Counted from the stretch's first letter, positions 17,689 to 26,784 are shown. The stretch is 64,000 nt of DNA from Candidatus Eremiobacterota bacterium (GCA_019235885.1 JAFAKB010000072.1:1-64000), one strand, 5' to 3'. The notes: generated by a model from the sequence alone, not told the origin. Made by a program: numbers and translations.

Positions 17689-18462
17689 TCAGCGCGGGAC
17701 GGCGTTGCGGTGGAACGCCAGGCCGCCGGGCCGGCGCTCCACCGTCACCGCGACGCCGTACGCGCGCGCGATCGACTCGGCGGTCAGCGCGCGTTCCGGC
17801 GGGCCGTCCGCGACGACGCCTTCGCACCCCAGCACGACGACGCGGTCGGCGAACGCGGCAGCCTCTTCGAGCTGGTGCAGCACCGCGACGACGAGCGCGC
17901 CGTCCTCCGCGAGCTCGCGGACGAGTTGCAGCGTCTCGACCGAGGCTTTCAAGTCGAGGTGCGACGTCGGCTCGTCGAGCAGCACGACCGCGGCGCGCTG
18001 CGCGATCGCGAGCGCGATCCAGACCCGCTGCCGCTCCCCGGCGGAGAGCGTTCCCAGCTCCCGCGCGCGAAACGGCGTAAGCCGGGTGCGCGCCAGCGCG
18101 TCGTCCACCACGGCCGCGTCGTGTTCGGTCGCCTCCCACTCCCACCAGCGGTGGTGCGGAAAGCGCGCCGCCGCAACCGCGTCGGCGACGCTCAGCGCGG
18201 CGAGAACCGGTTCGGTCGGATCGACCAGCGCGATCCGCTTGGCGCGTTCGCGCGCGTCGAGCGCGCGCACGGCGACGCCGTCCAAACGCACGCTTCCGGC
18301 GGCCGGCGCGAGCGCGCCCGCCATCGTGCGCAGCAGCGTTGTCTTGCCGACGCCGTTGGCGCCGACCAGCGCGACGAGGCCGCCCTCGAGCGCGAGCGAG
18401 ACGTCGCGCAGCAGCGTTCGGCCGCCGCGCTCGATCTCGACGCGCTCGAGGGCGAGCGTCAC
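17689..18462 (-). CDS. btuD: cobalamin/iron-type ABC transporter ATPase
   Basis: A 257-residue ABC ATPase with Walker A GANGVGKTT (about residues 34-42), signature LSAGERQR, Walker B VVLLDEPTSHLD and switch His in LHQLEE. Size and sequence style match FecE/BtuD/FhuC importers. With btuC and btuB upstream and a cobalamin riboswitch at the head, B12 uptake is the likely role. The start is GTG, seven bases after the stop of the metallopeptidase gene, which separates it from btuC. Cobalamin specificity is inferred from context, not from this protein. Confidence 0.85.
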   Translation of the reverse strand: MTLALERVEIERGGRTLLRDVSLALEGGLVALVGANGVGKTTLLRTMAGALAPAAGSVRLDGVAVRALDARERAKRIALVDPTEPVLAALSVADAVAAARFPHHRWWEWEATEHDAAVVDDALARTRLTPFRARELGTLSAGERQRVWIALAIAQRAAVVLLDEPTSHLDLKASVETLQLVRELAEDGALVVAVLHQLEEAAAFADRVVVLGCEGVVADGPPERALTAESIARAYGVAVTVERRPGGLAFHRNAVPR

Positions 18463-18469
18463 CGCAGCG

Positions 18470-20509
18470 CTAGTTGCATTGACCGGCCGGTCCGATGCAG
18501 GCGCCGTTGTCGTCGTAGCTTCCCTGCGTCAGCGCGCCCTGCACGGATCCACCCGGCGCGGACGCCGAGTTGAGCTCGACGAGCGAGCCGCCGGATTTCG
18601 CCGTATTGAAGAACAGCGTCGCGCCGCTGATCAGCTTGGCGTGCACCGTGACGCTCGGCGTGAGCTTGATGCGCGCCGCGCCGCCCGGGTTCGACAGGGT
18701 GATGTCCTCGGGCGAGCGCGGTCCGTCGAAGCGCAGGTTGTACGTCGTTCCGCCGGGGAACGTGATCGTCGTGAGCCCGTTCAGCAGCACGTTGCTGCCG
18801 AACGTGAAGCGCGGATCGGTCGAGGCGACGTTGCGCGCGCCGAGCGCCGCGGCGAACTCGTCGTAAAGCTGCGCCCACGTCTCGCCGTTTCCGGCCTCGG
18901 CGACGATCGGGTGCAGGTTCGCGACGCTCGACGAGGACGGGCTCAGGTCGGCGTACAGCCGGTGCAGCGCCGCGTCGCCGCCGAACCGGTCGTACATGTA
19001 GCGCGCCAAGAGATACGCGCCGCCGTAGCTGCCCTGCGTGTTGTGGAAGAAGCCGTAGCTCGGCGTCTGCGACGTGCTCAGCGGGTCTTGGTCGTACCCG
19101 GTGAACGAGGGGATCGAGAAGTTCCCCGGCGCGAACATGTACGCCCAGGCGTCGTAGCGCGGCTCCCACGACTGCGGCGAGTTGACGCCGCTGCCGAGCA
19201 CGAGATCCTCGGCCAGCTCGGAGCAGCCTTCGTCGACCACCGGGTCGTCGAAGTAGCCGGTAACGTTGTTCTGCAGCTCCGGGATCAGCACTTTGTTCAG
19301 CGCGTGGAGATAGTGCTGGAACTCGTGCGGCACCGAGCGCGGCATGTCGAGCGTGCGCCAGAACCCCTCGTCGGCGACCGTGCTGGAGCCCGTATTATAC
19401 TTGTCGGCGCCGATGACGACCATCGGAAGCTGGTTGCTGGGTGCGTGCGGGCCTTTGAACGCACAGTTGAGCTCTTGGTCGTTCAAGTCGTTGCGGAAGT
19501 CGAAGTAGCCGCCCTCGCCGTTGGCGGCGAGTGCGTTCGTCACGAGGATGCTGACGTGGGGATCGGTTCCGGAGAGATCGACGGTCGGCTGATACGACGC
19601 TTGCGGCAACGGCGCCCCGGTGGTGTCGCATTGCGTGTACTGCTGGTTCGCGTGGAAGAAGGCCGGGCCGTAGGCGGCCGTCTCGCGCGCGTAGTCGGTG
19701 TCGAACGTGCTCGCGGTCGTGTTCCAGTCGGCCGCGGTCGTGTTGAAGCTCGGGTCGGTCGTGACCGCGTTCTCCACCCAAACGTAAGCGTGGTTGGAGA
19801 CCGCTTGCAGCGTCGCCGGAACGTCGAGATAGCACTGACCGCCTTGGCTTTGATCGGGTGGATTGCACGTTCCGCCGACGCCCGTGATCGCGTTTTGCAG
19901 AACGTGGAACGTTCTGGTGGCGCCAACGGAGAAGCTCTGCGCCCGCCGCAGGCTCTCGGCCCGCCGGCTCAGCGGCACCCGCGAGCGGGACTGGGTTTGC
20001 TTCGCGTAGATGCGCGTCAGGGCACTGGTCCGCGGATCGAGCTGCGGACGGTACGGAAGGACCGCCACCCGCTCCATCGACATCGGCGCTCGCTGGTTCG
20101 CCGCAATGCGCACGGTTGCGGTGACGCGTGTGCGCGCGCCCGGCACTTGTCCGCCGGCGCTCTCGCTCGCGGTCACGTCGTATTCCGTCAAGCTGGTGCC
20201 GGCCGCGGCTTCGGCCGGCGTGTCGGTGCTCTGCACGACGAAGGTGCCGTCTGCCGACGCGTTCAGCATCGAGGATGCGAATTGGTTCGACGCGTTCGCC
20301 GCGAGCTGCGTCACGCCGCCGCTCGGCGCAACGTATCCGGCCGCGGGCGGCGTCGCCGTCGCAACCGGCGTCGGCGTCGGCGTCGGCAAACCGCCGCCTC
20401 CTCCGCCGCCCGGAATCGAGCCACCGCCGCCGCCGCCGCCACCGCATGCCGCTAGTGCGGCGAAAAAAACGACCGCGAGAGCCGGTCGCACCCGTGCGTT
20501 CATATGCAT
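18470..20509 (-). CDS. lipoprotein zinc metallopeptidase (HExxH) inside the B12 uptake operon
   Basis: A 679-residue lipoprotein: hydrophobic signal with lipobox AALAAC, then a Gly-rich and Thr/Pro-rich linker. The catalytic site is HEFQHYLH (His395, Glu396, His399), with a likely third ligand about 30 residues later in DEGCSELAED. This gluzincin arrangement resembles M30/hyicolysin-type peptidases. A beta-rich C-terminal domain (from about residue 560) follows. The gene lies 42 bases after btuC and seven bases before btuD, so it probably shares their transcript. The start at 20509 has GGAGGG upstream; an ATG two codons later is equally possible. The substrate is unknown; a role in freeing cobalamin from protein is speculation from context. 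Confidence 0.8.
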   Translation of the reverse strand: MHMNARVRPALAVVFFAALAACGGGGGGGGSIPGGGGGGGLPTPTPTPVATATPPAAGYVAPSGGVTQLAANASNQFASSMLNASADGTFVVQSTDTPAEAAAGTSLTEYDVTASESAGGQVPGARTRVTATVRIAANQRAPMSMERVAVLPYRPQLDPRTSALTRIYAKQTQSRSRVPLSRRAESLRRAQSFSVGATRTFHVLQNAITGVGGTCNPPDQSQGGQCYLDVPATLQAVSNHAYVWVENAVTTDPSFNTTAADWNTTASTFDTDYARETAAYGPAFFHANQQYTQCDTTGAPLPQASYQPTVDLSGTDPHVSILVTNALAANGEGGYFDFRNDLNDQELNCAFKGPHAPSNQLPMVVIGADKYNTGSSTVADEGFWRTLDMPRSVPHEFQHYLHALNKVLIPELQNNVTGYFDDPVVDEGCSELAEDLVLGSGVNSPQSWEPRYDAWAYMFAPGNFSIPSFTGYDQDPLSTSQTPSYGFFHNTQGSYGGAYLLARYMYDRFGGDAALHRLYADLSPSSSSVANLHPIVAEAGNGETWAQLYDEFAAALGARNVASTDPRFTFGSNVLLNGLTTITFPGGTTYNLRFDGPRSPEDITLSNPGGAARIKLTPSVTVHAKLISGATLFFNTAKSGGSLVELNSASAPGGSVQGALTQGSYDDNGACIGPAGQCN

Positions 20510-20551
20510 GGCGCCCTCCGTACGCCGCCCGCTCGGCTCGCACCCGTCGGC

Positions 20552-21532
20552 TCAAGCGTACGCATGTGCGGCACCGCGCAAATACAACACCAAGAACGTC
20601 GGTACGCCGACGAACGCGAGCAGCACGCCGAGCGGGATCTCAGCCGGTGCCGCAAGCGTGCGCGCGAACGCGTCGGCGAGCACGACGAGCGCTGCGCCGA
20701 CCAGCACGCTCGCCGGAACGAGCGCGCGCAGATCGGGGCCGACGACGCGCCGCGCGAGATGCGGGACGACCAGCCCGACGAAACCGAGCAGCCCCGCGAG
20801 CGCGACCGCGGCCGCGGTCAGCAGCGTCGAGGCGACGAGCAGCGCCCACTGCAAGCGGGTGACGTCGACGCCGAGCGCGGCGGCGCGTCCTTCGCCGAGC
20901 CGCAGCACGTTGAGCGCCGGAATCGCCGCGGCGCCGATCAGCGCGCCGAGAATTACTTCAGGCGTGGCGGCGCCGAGATCGGACCAGCCGCGCCCGGCGA
21001 GCGAGCCGGCGAGCCAGGCGAGGATCGCTTCGCTCGCGGTGCCGCGCGCGAGCCGCTCGAGCGCGAGCGCGACGACCGCCGACAACAGCGCGGAAAGCGA
21101 GATGCCCGCCAGCACCAGCCGTTCCGCGTCGAGCCGCGGACCGCGCCGCGCGAGAACCGCGACCAGCACCGCCGTCGCCAACCCGGAGACGAATCCCAGC
21201 GGCGGAATCAGCACCGGTGCGACGCCGAGCGTCGCGGCGATCGCGATCGAAGCGCCGGCCCCGCTCGCGACGCCGGTCAGATACGGATCGACGATCGGGT
21301 TGCGCAACAGCGCCTGCAACAGCGTGCCGGCGAACGCGAGCGCGCCGCCGACGACCGCGGCGAGAACGACGCGCGGCACGCGCAGTTGCCACACGATCGT
21401 CGCCGCGTCGCCGCCCGACGAGGGATGGAGCAGCGCGTTGAGGAGCGCGTCGGGCGCGAGCGCGGCGCCGCCGAACGCGACGCCCGCCAGCATCGCGAGC
21501 GGGACCAGCGCGGCGAGCGCCGCCAGCCTCAC
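20552..21532 (-). CDS. btuC: cobalamin/iron-type ABC transporter permease
   Basis: A 326-residue FecCD/BtuC-family permease with about nine to ten membrane helices. Typical segments are QLRVPRVVLAAVVGGALAFAG (the LRLPR motif region), LLRNPIVDPYLTGV, GLLGFVGLVVPHLAR (the loop contacting the ATPase) and PAEIPLGVLLAFVGVP near the end. The GTG start overlaps the btuB stop (GTGA), so the two are translationally coupled. It brings the vitamin across the inner membrane with btuD and the btuF binding protein. The B12 assignment rests on the riboswitch; alone it could equally be a siderophore permease. Confidence 0.9.
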   Translation of the reverse strand: MRLAALAALVPLAMLAGVAFGGAALAPDALLNALLHPSSGGDAATIVWQLRVPRVVLAAVVGGALAFAGTLLQALLRNPIVDPYLTGVASGAGASIAIAATLGVAPVLIPPLGFVSGLATAVLVAVLARRGPRLDAERLVLAGISLSALLSAVVALALERLARGTASEAILAWLAGSLAGRGWSDLGAATPEVILGALIGAAAIPALNVLRLGEGRAAALGVDVTRLQWALLVASTLLTAAAVALAGLLGFVGLVVPHLARRVVGPDLRALVPASVLVGAALVVLADAFARTLAAPAEIPLGVLLAFVGVPTFLVLYLRGAAHAYA

Positions 21533-23397
21533 CGCGTCGAGAGCTCCACCGCGAAGGTGCGTCCCGGCATCGGAAACCCGCCGACGTCTTCGTAGCGCTC
21601 GCCACCCAGATCGTAGACGCGCAGCGAGAGCAGCGCGCGCGGCGCGAGGCGCAAACGCGCGTACGCGTCGACGCGCGTGAACGGCGGCGCCGCGCCGAAC
21701 GGATCCGCGTTGCGCCCGACCGAGTGCGCGACGAGCCCGGCCGCCGCGAGCAGCGCGCGCGGCGCGGCGGCGTACGCGAGCTCGACGTTCGAGACGATCA
21801 CCGGCCGGCGCGGCAGCCGCTGCTCCGCGGCGGTGAAGTTCTGCGCGCGGTAGAGGTCGGTGAAGTTCACCCGCGCGGTCACGCCGTTCAGCGGCCGCGT
21901 CCGCACGTCCAAGGTGAAGCCGGCGATCGACGCGCGCTGCACGTTCTCGACGCTCGAGGACGTCGCGACGATCAGATCGTTGCCGGCGGTGACGAACCAG
22001 CCGAGGCTCGCACCGCCGAGCACGTTCGCCGCGTCGAACGCGAGGTCGAGGTTCTTCGTGCGCTCGGGATGCAAGTTCGGGTTCGAGAAACCGGGGTAGT
22101 ACAGGTCGACCGCGGTCGGCGCGCGGAACGCGGTCGAAGCGTTCGCGCGCAGCGCGAGACCGTCGCCGATGCTCCACGTTCCGCCGAGCGAAGGCGCCAG
22201 CGCGCCGCCTTGCGCGCCGTCGCGCTCGGCGCGCAGACCGGCGTACGCGCGCAGCGTGCGCGTCAGCCGCAGCTGGTCCTGTGCGTAGACCGCCGTTTGC
22301 GCGAAGCCGTGCGCCGGCGGGCTGCCGTCGCCCGCGTCGATGCGGTCGGCGCCGTGCGCGAGGTCGACGCCGTAGACGAGCGCGCCGCCCTCGTTCTGCA
22401 CGACGTCGCGCAGCGAGAGCTGCAGCCGCGACTCCACGTTCAGCAGCGCGAACGGCGCGCCGGTGAAGCTCTCCGCGGCGACCGGATCGCGGTAGACGAG
22501 CGACTCGCGCGTTCCGCTGAGGTCGAGCGTGAGCGCGGCGCGCCGCGTGGCGTGCGTGAACGAGGCGCGCGCGTCGGCGGTCACGTCGTCTTGGCGCGCG
22601 TTCGGGGTCACAAACGCGACCGTGCCCGGCACGCCGAGATGGCGCGCGACGATGCCGGCGTCGAGCGCGAGACCGAACGCGCCGAGATGCGTGGTGGTGC
22701 GCCCGCGCAGCGACGTCGAGGCGAGGTCGACGTCGGTGCGCACGCCGGCCGGATCGCTGCCGACGGCGGGAAACGCGAAGTCGTTGCGCGCGACGCGCCG
22801 CTCGAAGGCGATGTTCGGCGCGTCGATCACCAGCGCGTTCTCGCCGAACGTCGCCGCCGAAACGGTCGCGAGCGTCTCGCGCCGGTTTGGCGGCACGGTC
22901 ACGATGTTGATGACGCCGCCGATCGCGCCGGTGCCGTACAGCGTCGCGCCGCTCCCTTCGACGATCTCGATGCGCTCGACGCCGGCGGTCGGCAGCGCGC
23001 CGAGGTCGATCGTGCCGATCTGCGCGCCGGCCAGCGGGCGCCCGTCGACGAGCACGAGCGTTTGGTTCGTGCCGGTTCCGCGCAGCGCGACGCCGGCGAA
23101 CGAGCCGACCGGCCCGTTTCTGGTGACGACGACGCCGGGCACGTCTTCGAGCGCGGCGGCGACGGTGGTGAAACCGCGCCGCACGATCTCGGCTTTGGTG
23201 ACGACGTACGTCGTCTTGCTGGTCGCGCCGGCCGGCTCGTCGCGGCGGTCGCTGGTCGAGACGCGGCCGATCTCGCCGAGCCCGGCGGTCGAAGATGAGG
23301 GCGAGGGGCTTGGCTCGGGCGCGGACTGCGCGAGCGCCGGCGCGCCGGCGAGTGCGATAAGGGCGGCGCAGAGTGCCGCGGAGGTGCGGAAGTGCAT
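21529..23397 (-). CDS. btuB: TonB-dependent receptor (BtuB-type)
   Basis: A 622-residue outer-membrane receptor with a signal peptide (ALCAALIALAGAPALA). The plug domain spans about residues 60-170 (AALEDVPGVVVTRNG, LRGTGTNQTLVLVDGRP, IEIVEGSGATLYGTGAIGGVINIVT), followed by a 22-strand-type barrel ending in FAVELSTR. The length matches BtuB. The ATG at 23397 follows a cobalamin riboswitch, the main reason for the B12 assignment. It overlaps btuC by four bases. Energy would come from TonB/ExbBD, which are not in this window. Confidence 0.92.
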   Translation of the reverse strand: MHFRTSAALCAALIALAGAPALAQSAPEPSPSPSSSTAGLGEIGRVSTSDRRDEPAGATSKTTYVVTKAEIVRRGFTTVAAALEDVPGVVVTRNGPVGSFAGVALRGTGTNQTLVLVDGRPLAGAQIGTIDLGALPTAGVERIEIVEGSGATLYGTGAIGGVINIVTVPPNRRETLATVSAATFGENALVIDAPNIAFERRVARNDFAFPAVGSDPAGVRTDVDLASTSLRGRTTTHLGAFGLALDAGIVARHLGVPGTVAFVTPNARQDDVTADARASFTHATRRAALTLDLSGTRESLVYRDPVAAESFTGAPFALLNVESRLQLSLRDVVQNEGGALVYGVDLAHGADRIDAGDGSPPAHGFAQTAVYAQDQLRLTRTLRAYAGLRAERDGAQGGALAPSLGGTWSIGDGLALRANASTAFRAPTAVDLYYPGFSNPNLHPERTKNLDLAFDAANVLGGASLGWFVTAGNDLIVATSSSVENVQRASIAGFTLDVRTRPLNGVTARVNFTDLYRAQNFTAAEQRLPRRPVIVSNVELAYAAAPRALLAAAGLVAHSVGRNADPFGAAPPFTRVDAYARLRLAPRALLSLRVYDLGGERYEDVGGFPMPGRTFAVELSTR

Positions 23398-23434
23398 CGG
23401 GGTCCTTCCCTTGACGCGAGGGGTGAGGTTGATG

Positions 23435-23622
23435 AACGTCCGCGCGACGGTATCCTGGCTTCGCGGATCGATGCCTCGTGCTGCGGCCTTCCAGCCCTTC
23501 CGGACCGTGACGCGCAGCGGCTCCCCGCTGACAGTGGCGCGACCACGCCGGATTCTCACCGGCTTCCCGCGCACGCGAACTCGACCGGTGTTCGGGGCGC
23601 CGGTTGCGCGAATCCTGGTCCC
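23435..23622 (-). promoter_or_regulatory. cobalamin riboswitch upstream of btuB
   Basis: On the minus strand the leader contains GGGAAGCCGGTGAGAATC (the AAxCCGGTGAAATCCGG-type core, within 23547-23568), then GTGGTCGCGCCACTGTCAGC, and GAAGCCAGGATACC (the 3' core, 23449-23462) before the btuB ATG. The order, spacing and sequences are those of the AdoCbl-binding class. The outer stem can pair CGCGC near 23612 with GCGCG near 23440. B12 binding normally shuts down expression of such uptake genes. The outer limits are approximate. The 5' edge lies about 40 bases from the divergent btuF start. Confidence 0.92.
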
Positions 23623-23664
23623 GGTCGACGAGGTGCGAGCGTCTCGCCGCCGTATCGCCTCGCG

Positions 23665-24531
23665 GTGATCGTTCGCACCGCCGCACTGGCCGCGCTGATG
23701 GCGCTCGCGTCGTGCGCGCCGCCGCGATATACGACAGAAGTGAAGATGATCGCCGGGCCGCCGGTGAACCGCGTCGTCTCGCTGGTTCCGTCGATGACCG
23801 AAGATCTGTTCGCGGTCGGCGCGGGCGACAAGGTGGTCGGCGTCTCGACGTTCACCGACTATCCGCCGCAGGCGAAGCGGTTGCCGGTCGTCGCCACGTT
23901 CGCGTCGATCGCCACCGAACGCATCGTCGCGCTGCATCCAGACCTGGCGATCGGGATCGACGCGCAGGACCGGCTCGCCGGCGACCTGCGGCGCGCGCAC
24001 GTTCAGGTGCTGCTCCTGCGCGACGACGGCTATGACGACATCTTCCGCAACCTGATCCAGATCGGCGCGGCGACCGGACATACCGGCGATGCGTTGGCGC
24101 TGATCAAGCACCTGCGCGCGCGGACGCAAGAGCTCGTGCGCAGCGTCAAGCCGCGAGCGCGCAAGCCTGCGGTGTTCGTCGTGCTCGGCAACGTCCCGGT
24201 CTACACGGTCGGCCACGGCTCGTACATCGAGCACCTCATCGAGCTGGCCGGCGGCCGCAACGCCGCCGGCGACGTGCGCGCGCCGTACGCGCGCTACAGC
24301 GCCGAAGCGCTCGTCGCGCGCCAGCCCGATCTCCTGATCGTCGATCCGGACATCCATCTGAACGAAGCGCTGAGCCGACCGCCGTGGAACGCGCTGCGCG
24401 CGGTGAAGCAGCACCGCGTCTACACCCTTCCCAACGCCGCGATCCTGGAACGCCCCGGCCCGCGCTACAACCAGGGCCTGGCGTGGCTGATCGCAACGAT
24501 CGAGCGCGCCGCGTTGTCTAACCACCGTTGA
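23665..24531 (+). CDS. btuF: cobalamin-type periplasmic substrate-binding lipoprotein
   Basis: A 288-residue protein with a GTG start, hydrophobic leader and lipobox LASC, so probably lipid-anchored. Family hallmarks are RVVSLVPSMTEDLFAVGAGDKVVGVS at the N-terminus (split by the usual first strand), then LHPDLAIG, a long linking helix and QPDLLIVDPDIH. These match BtuF-like binding proteins (class III, PBP2-like). It is divergent from the btuB operon, so the riboswitch controls the other strand, not this gene. Its stop overlaps the TTG start of hflX, making an unexpected pairing with a ribosome-associated GTPase. Confidence 0.88.
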   Translation: MIVRTAALAALMALASCAPPRYTTEVKMIAGPPVNRVVSLVPSMTEDLFAVGAGDKVVGVSTFTDYPPQAKRLPVVATFASIATERIVALHPDLAIGIDAQDRLAGDLRRAHVQVLLLRDDGYDDIFRNLIQIGAATGHTGDALALIKHLRARTQELVRSVKPRARKPAVFVVLGNVPVYTVGHGSYIEHLIELAGGRNAAGDVRAPYARYSAEALVARQPDLLIVDPDIHLNEALSRPPWNALRAVKQHRVYTLPNAAILERPGPRYNQGLAWLIATIERAALSNHR

Positions 24532-25646
24532 ACGTGCAAGAACACCGGCGTCTCTATCCGACCGGACCCGCGGCCCAGCGTGCGCTCGTCGTTGCGGTCG
24601 ACCTGCAGGATCCGCAGCGGCCGCTCGCGCCCGAGCTGGCCGAGTTCGTCGCGCTCGCGAAGGCGGCCGGCGCGGCGGTCGTCGGCGAGGTCGTTCAGAA
24701 GCTCTCGCACGTCGATCCGGCGACGCTGGTCGGGAGCGGGAAGGCGCGCGAGATCGCCGAGCGAGCCGAAGAGCTGAACGCCGACGTGCTCTTCGTCTTC
24801 AACGACTTGCGGCCGCGCCAGCGCAACAACTTGGAGAAAGTCATCCCGCTGCCGATCGTCGACCGCACGATGCTGATCCTCGACATCTTCGCGCAGCACG
24901 CGCACTCGCGCGAGGGACAGCTGCAAGTCGAGCTGGCGCAGCTGCGCTACCGGCAGTCGAACCTCATCGGTGTCGGAGCCGCGCTTTCGCGGCTGGGCGG
25001 CGGCGTCGGAACGCGCGGCCCCGGCGAGACGAAGCTCGAAACCGACCGCCGCCGCATCGCGCAGCGCGTCACGCATCTGCAGCGGCAGCTCGAGGACGTT
25101 CGCAAGCAGCGCGGGACGCGCCGCGCCGGTCGCGGGCGCGATCCGTTCGTCGCGCTGGTCGGCTACACCAACGTCGGCAAGTCGTCGCTGCTCAACCGGC
25201 TCGCCGGGACGGGCCAAGGCGAAGGCGCCTTCGTCGCCGACCAGCCGTTCGCGACGCTCGACCCGACGCTGCGCCGGGCCTACGTCGCGCCCGGCACGAA
25301 CGTGCGCCTCGCCGACACCGTCGGCTTCATCACCGCGCTGCCGCAAGAGCTGGTCAACGCGTTCCGCGCGACGCTCGAAGAGCTCGACGCGGCCGACGTG
25401 CTGCTGCACGTCCACGACGCCGCGAATCCCGACTGGCCGCGCCAGAAAGCCTCCGTCGAAGCGATCCTGCGCGAGCTGAAGCTGGAGGAAAAGCCGGTCA
25501 TCGAGGTCTTCAACAAGATCGATCGGATCGACGCCGCCGGGCGCGCGGCGCTGCCGCCGAACGCGATCGAAGTCAGCGCCTCGACCGGCGAAGGGATCGA
25601 CAAGCTGCGCGCCGCGGTCGCGCAACGCGTCGAGCCGAGCCGGTGA
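24528..25646 (+). CDS. hflX: GTPase HflX
   Basis: A 372-residue OBG-HflX-family GTPase. The N-terminal domain has KLSHVDPATLVGSGKAREI, followed by the linker QLAQLRYR and the Gly-rich GTRGPGETKLETDRRR. The G domain carries G1 GYTNVGKSS (about residue 211), G3 DTVGF and G4 NKID, ending with the SASTGEG G5 region. HflX binds the 50S subunit and rescues stalled or heat-damaged ribosomes. The first codon is TTG, overlapping the btuF stop (TTGA); a GTG two codons later is an alternative. It overlaps the next gene as GTGA. Confidence 0.95.
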   Translation: MNVQEHRRLYPTGPAAQRALVVAVDLQDPQRPLAPELAEFVALAKAAGAAVVGEVVQKLSHVDPATLVGSGKAREIAERAEELNADVLFVFNDLRPRQRNNLEKVIPLPIVDRTMLILDIFAQHAHSREGQLQVELAQLRYRQSNLIGVGAALSRLGGGVGTRGPGETKLETDRRRIAQRVTHLQRQLEDVRKQRGTRRAGRGRDPFVALVGYTNVGKSSLLNRLAGTGQGEGAFVADQPFATLDPTLRRAYVAPGTNVRLADTVGFITALPQELVNAFRATLEELDAADVLLHVHDAANPDWPRQKASVEAILRELKLEEKPVIEVFNKIDRIDAAGRAALPPNAIEVSASTGEGIDKLRAAVAQRVEPSR

Positions 25647-26380
25647 TCGGGCGCGCGGTGCGCAACGCCGTGCTCGCGTGCGCGGCCGCCGCGGCATTGG
25701 CCGGCTGCGCGCCGCGCGAGCAAGCGAAGAGCACCGAGCGCGACCGCTACGTCAGCGCGTACGAGCAGCTTCACCCCTCCGTGGTGTTGTTCACGATGAA
25801 GATTCCCGCCGACGATCCGAAGCGCAAGGGCGAGTGGGACGACGCGTACGGGAGCGGAGTGGTCGTCGAGAGCGGTTCGTGGGGCTCACGCATCCTTACC
25901 GACGCGCACGTGATCGCCGACGCGAAAGACTTGGTGGCGACGGTCGACGACGGACCGCACGCGCCCGCGCGCGTCGTCGCGACGACCGGCGAGAGCGACG
26001 ACCTCGCGCTCGTCGATGCGCCGCTCAAAAACATGAAGCCCGCGAAGCTCGGCACCATCGCGAACTTGGAACCGGGAACAGCGATCGGCGTCCTCGGCTA
26101 CCCGATCCCCGACGCCTTCGACGACGAGCACCTCGGCCGCACGGTCTCGCTCTACACCGGCCGCGTCGCGAGCGTGCGCAAAGGCGCGCTCGAGCTCGAC
26201 GTCGCGATCATCCCCGGCGAGAGCGGCGGCCCCGTCTTCGACGTCTCGACCGGCGAGGTCATCGGCATCGCCGAGTCGCGCTTCGAGGAAGAGCGCGCGA
26301 TCGGTTTCGCCACCCCGATCGACGCCGCAACCCGCTTCCTCGCCGCCCACCGCCGAACCACCGCCGCTTCAAGACGCTAA
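25643..26380 (+). CDS. trypsin-like serine protease lipoprotein
   Basis: A 245-residue S1C-type protease without a PDZ domain. It has an N-terminal lipobox (AALAGC) and a triad at TDAHV (His), SDDLALV (Asp) and GESGGPV (Ser). The fold segments YGSGVVVESG and GYPIPD fit HtrA-like chymotrypsin domains. Lipid anchoring suggests envelope quality control. The GTG start overlaps the hflX stop, so both stress-related genes share an operon with btuF. The lack of PDZ makes it more a DegS-minus-PDZ or trypsin-2 type than a full HtrA. Confidence 0.88.
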   Translation: MIGRAVRNAVLACAAAAALAGCAPREQAKSTERDRYVSAYEQLHPSVVLFTMKIPADDPKRKGEWDDAYGSGVVVESGSWGSRILTDAHVIADAKDLVATVDDGPHAPARVVATTGESDDLALVDAPLKNMKPAKLGTIANLEPGTAIGVLGYPIPDAFDDEHLGRTVSLYTGRVASVRKGALELDVAIIPGESGGPVFDVSTGEVIGIAESRFEEERAIGFATPIDAATRFLAAHRRTTAASRR

Positions 26381-26397
26381 GTCGGAGGTTTGGGGCG

Positions 26398-26763
26398 CTA
26401 CAGTCCGGTGGTCGACTGGAGGCCGATCAGGCCGAGCTCGCTGGTTTGGTCCTTGCGGACGACGACTTGCGCCGTGTAGGTGTTGTAGCCCGGCGAGCTG
26501 ATCGTAATCGTCTGCGTCCCGGTCGGGACGCTGTTCACGGTGAACGCGCCCTTGTCGGCCGGCGAGATGCGCATGACCTGGGTGCCGATCTGGATCGTCG
26601 CGTTCGGGATCGGCTGGTCCTGATGGTTGGCGTCGACCAGCCGCCCGGTCACCGAGCCGCGCTCGGTCACGCCCTCGGGGTTGGGGTTCTCGCAGCCCTT
26701 GGCGCCCAGCAAGGTCACCGCGGCAAGCGCGACCAGACCGAGGACGGAGGCGCGCCGGGTCAA
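26398..26763 (-). CDS. lipoprotein with a carboxypeptidase-regulatory-like/PEGA-type domain
   Basis: About 121 residues. A hydrophobic stretch ([18 protein letters not shown]) ends in a Cys that may be lipidated, followed by a small beta-sandwich: [40 protein letters not shown]. This is the pattern of carboxypeptidase-regulatory or PEGA domains, usually surface-associated. The start is uncertain; TTG at 26763 is the best in-frame codon close to the signal, though no good ribosome site precedes it. It is divergent from nuoA with only about 20 bases between starts. Confidence 0.65.
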   Translation of the reverse strand: MTRRASVLGLVALAAVTLLGAKGCENPNPEGVTERGSVTGRLVDANHQDQPIPNATIQIGTQVMRISPADKGAFTVNSVPTGTQTITISSPGYNTYTAQVVVRKDQTSELGLIGLQSTTGL

Positions 26764-26784
26764 GTTCGTGTATATCTTCAGGTC

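Noticed and set aside
20380-20460. Gly/Pro-rich repeat at the start of the metallopeptidase as a tandem repeat element
   Set aside because: It encodes a flexible linker after the lipobox; similar Gly runs occur in the lipoprotein at 41923 and are compositional.
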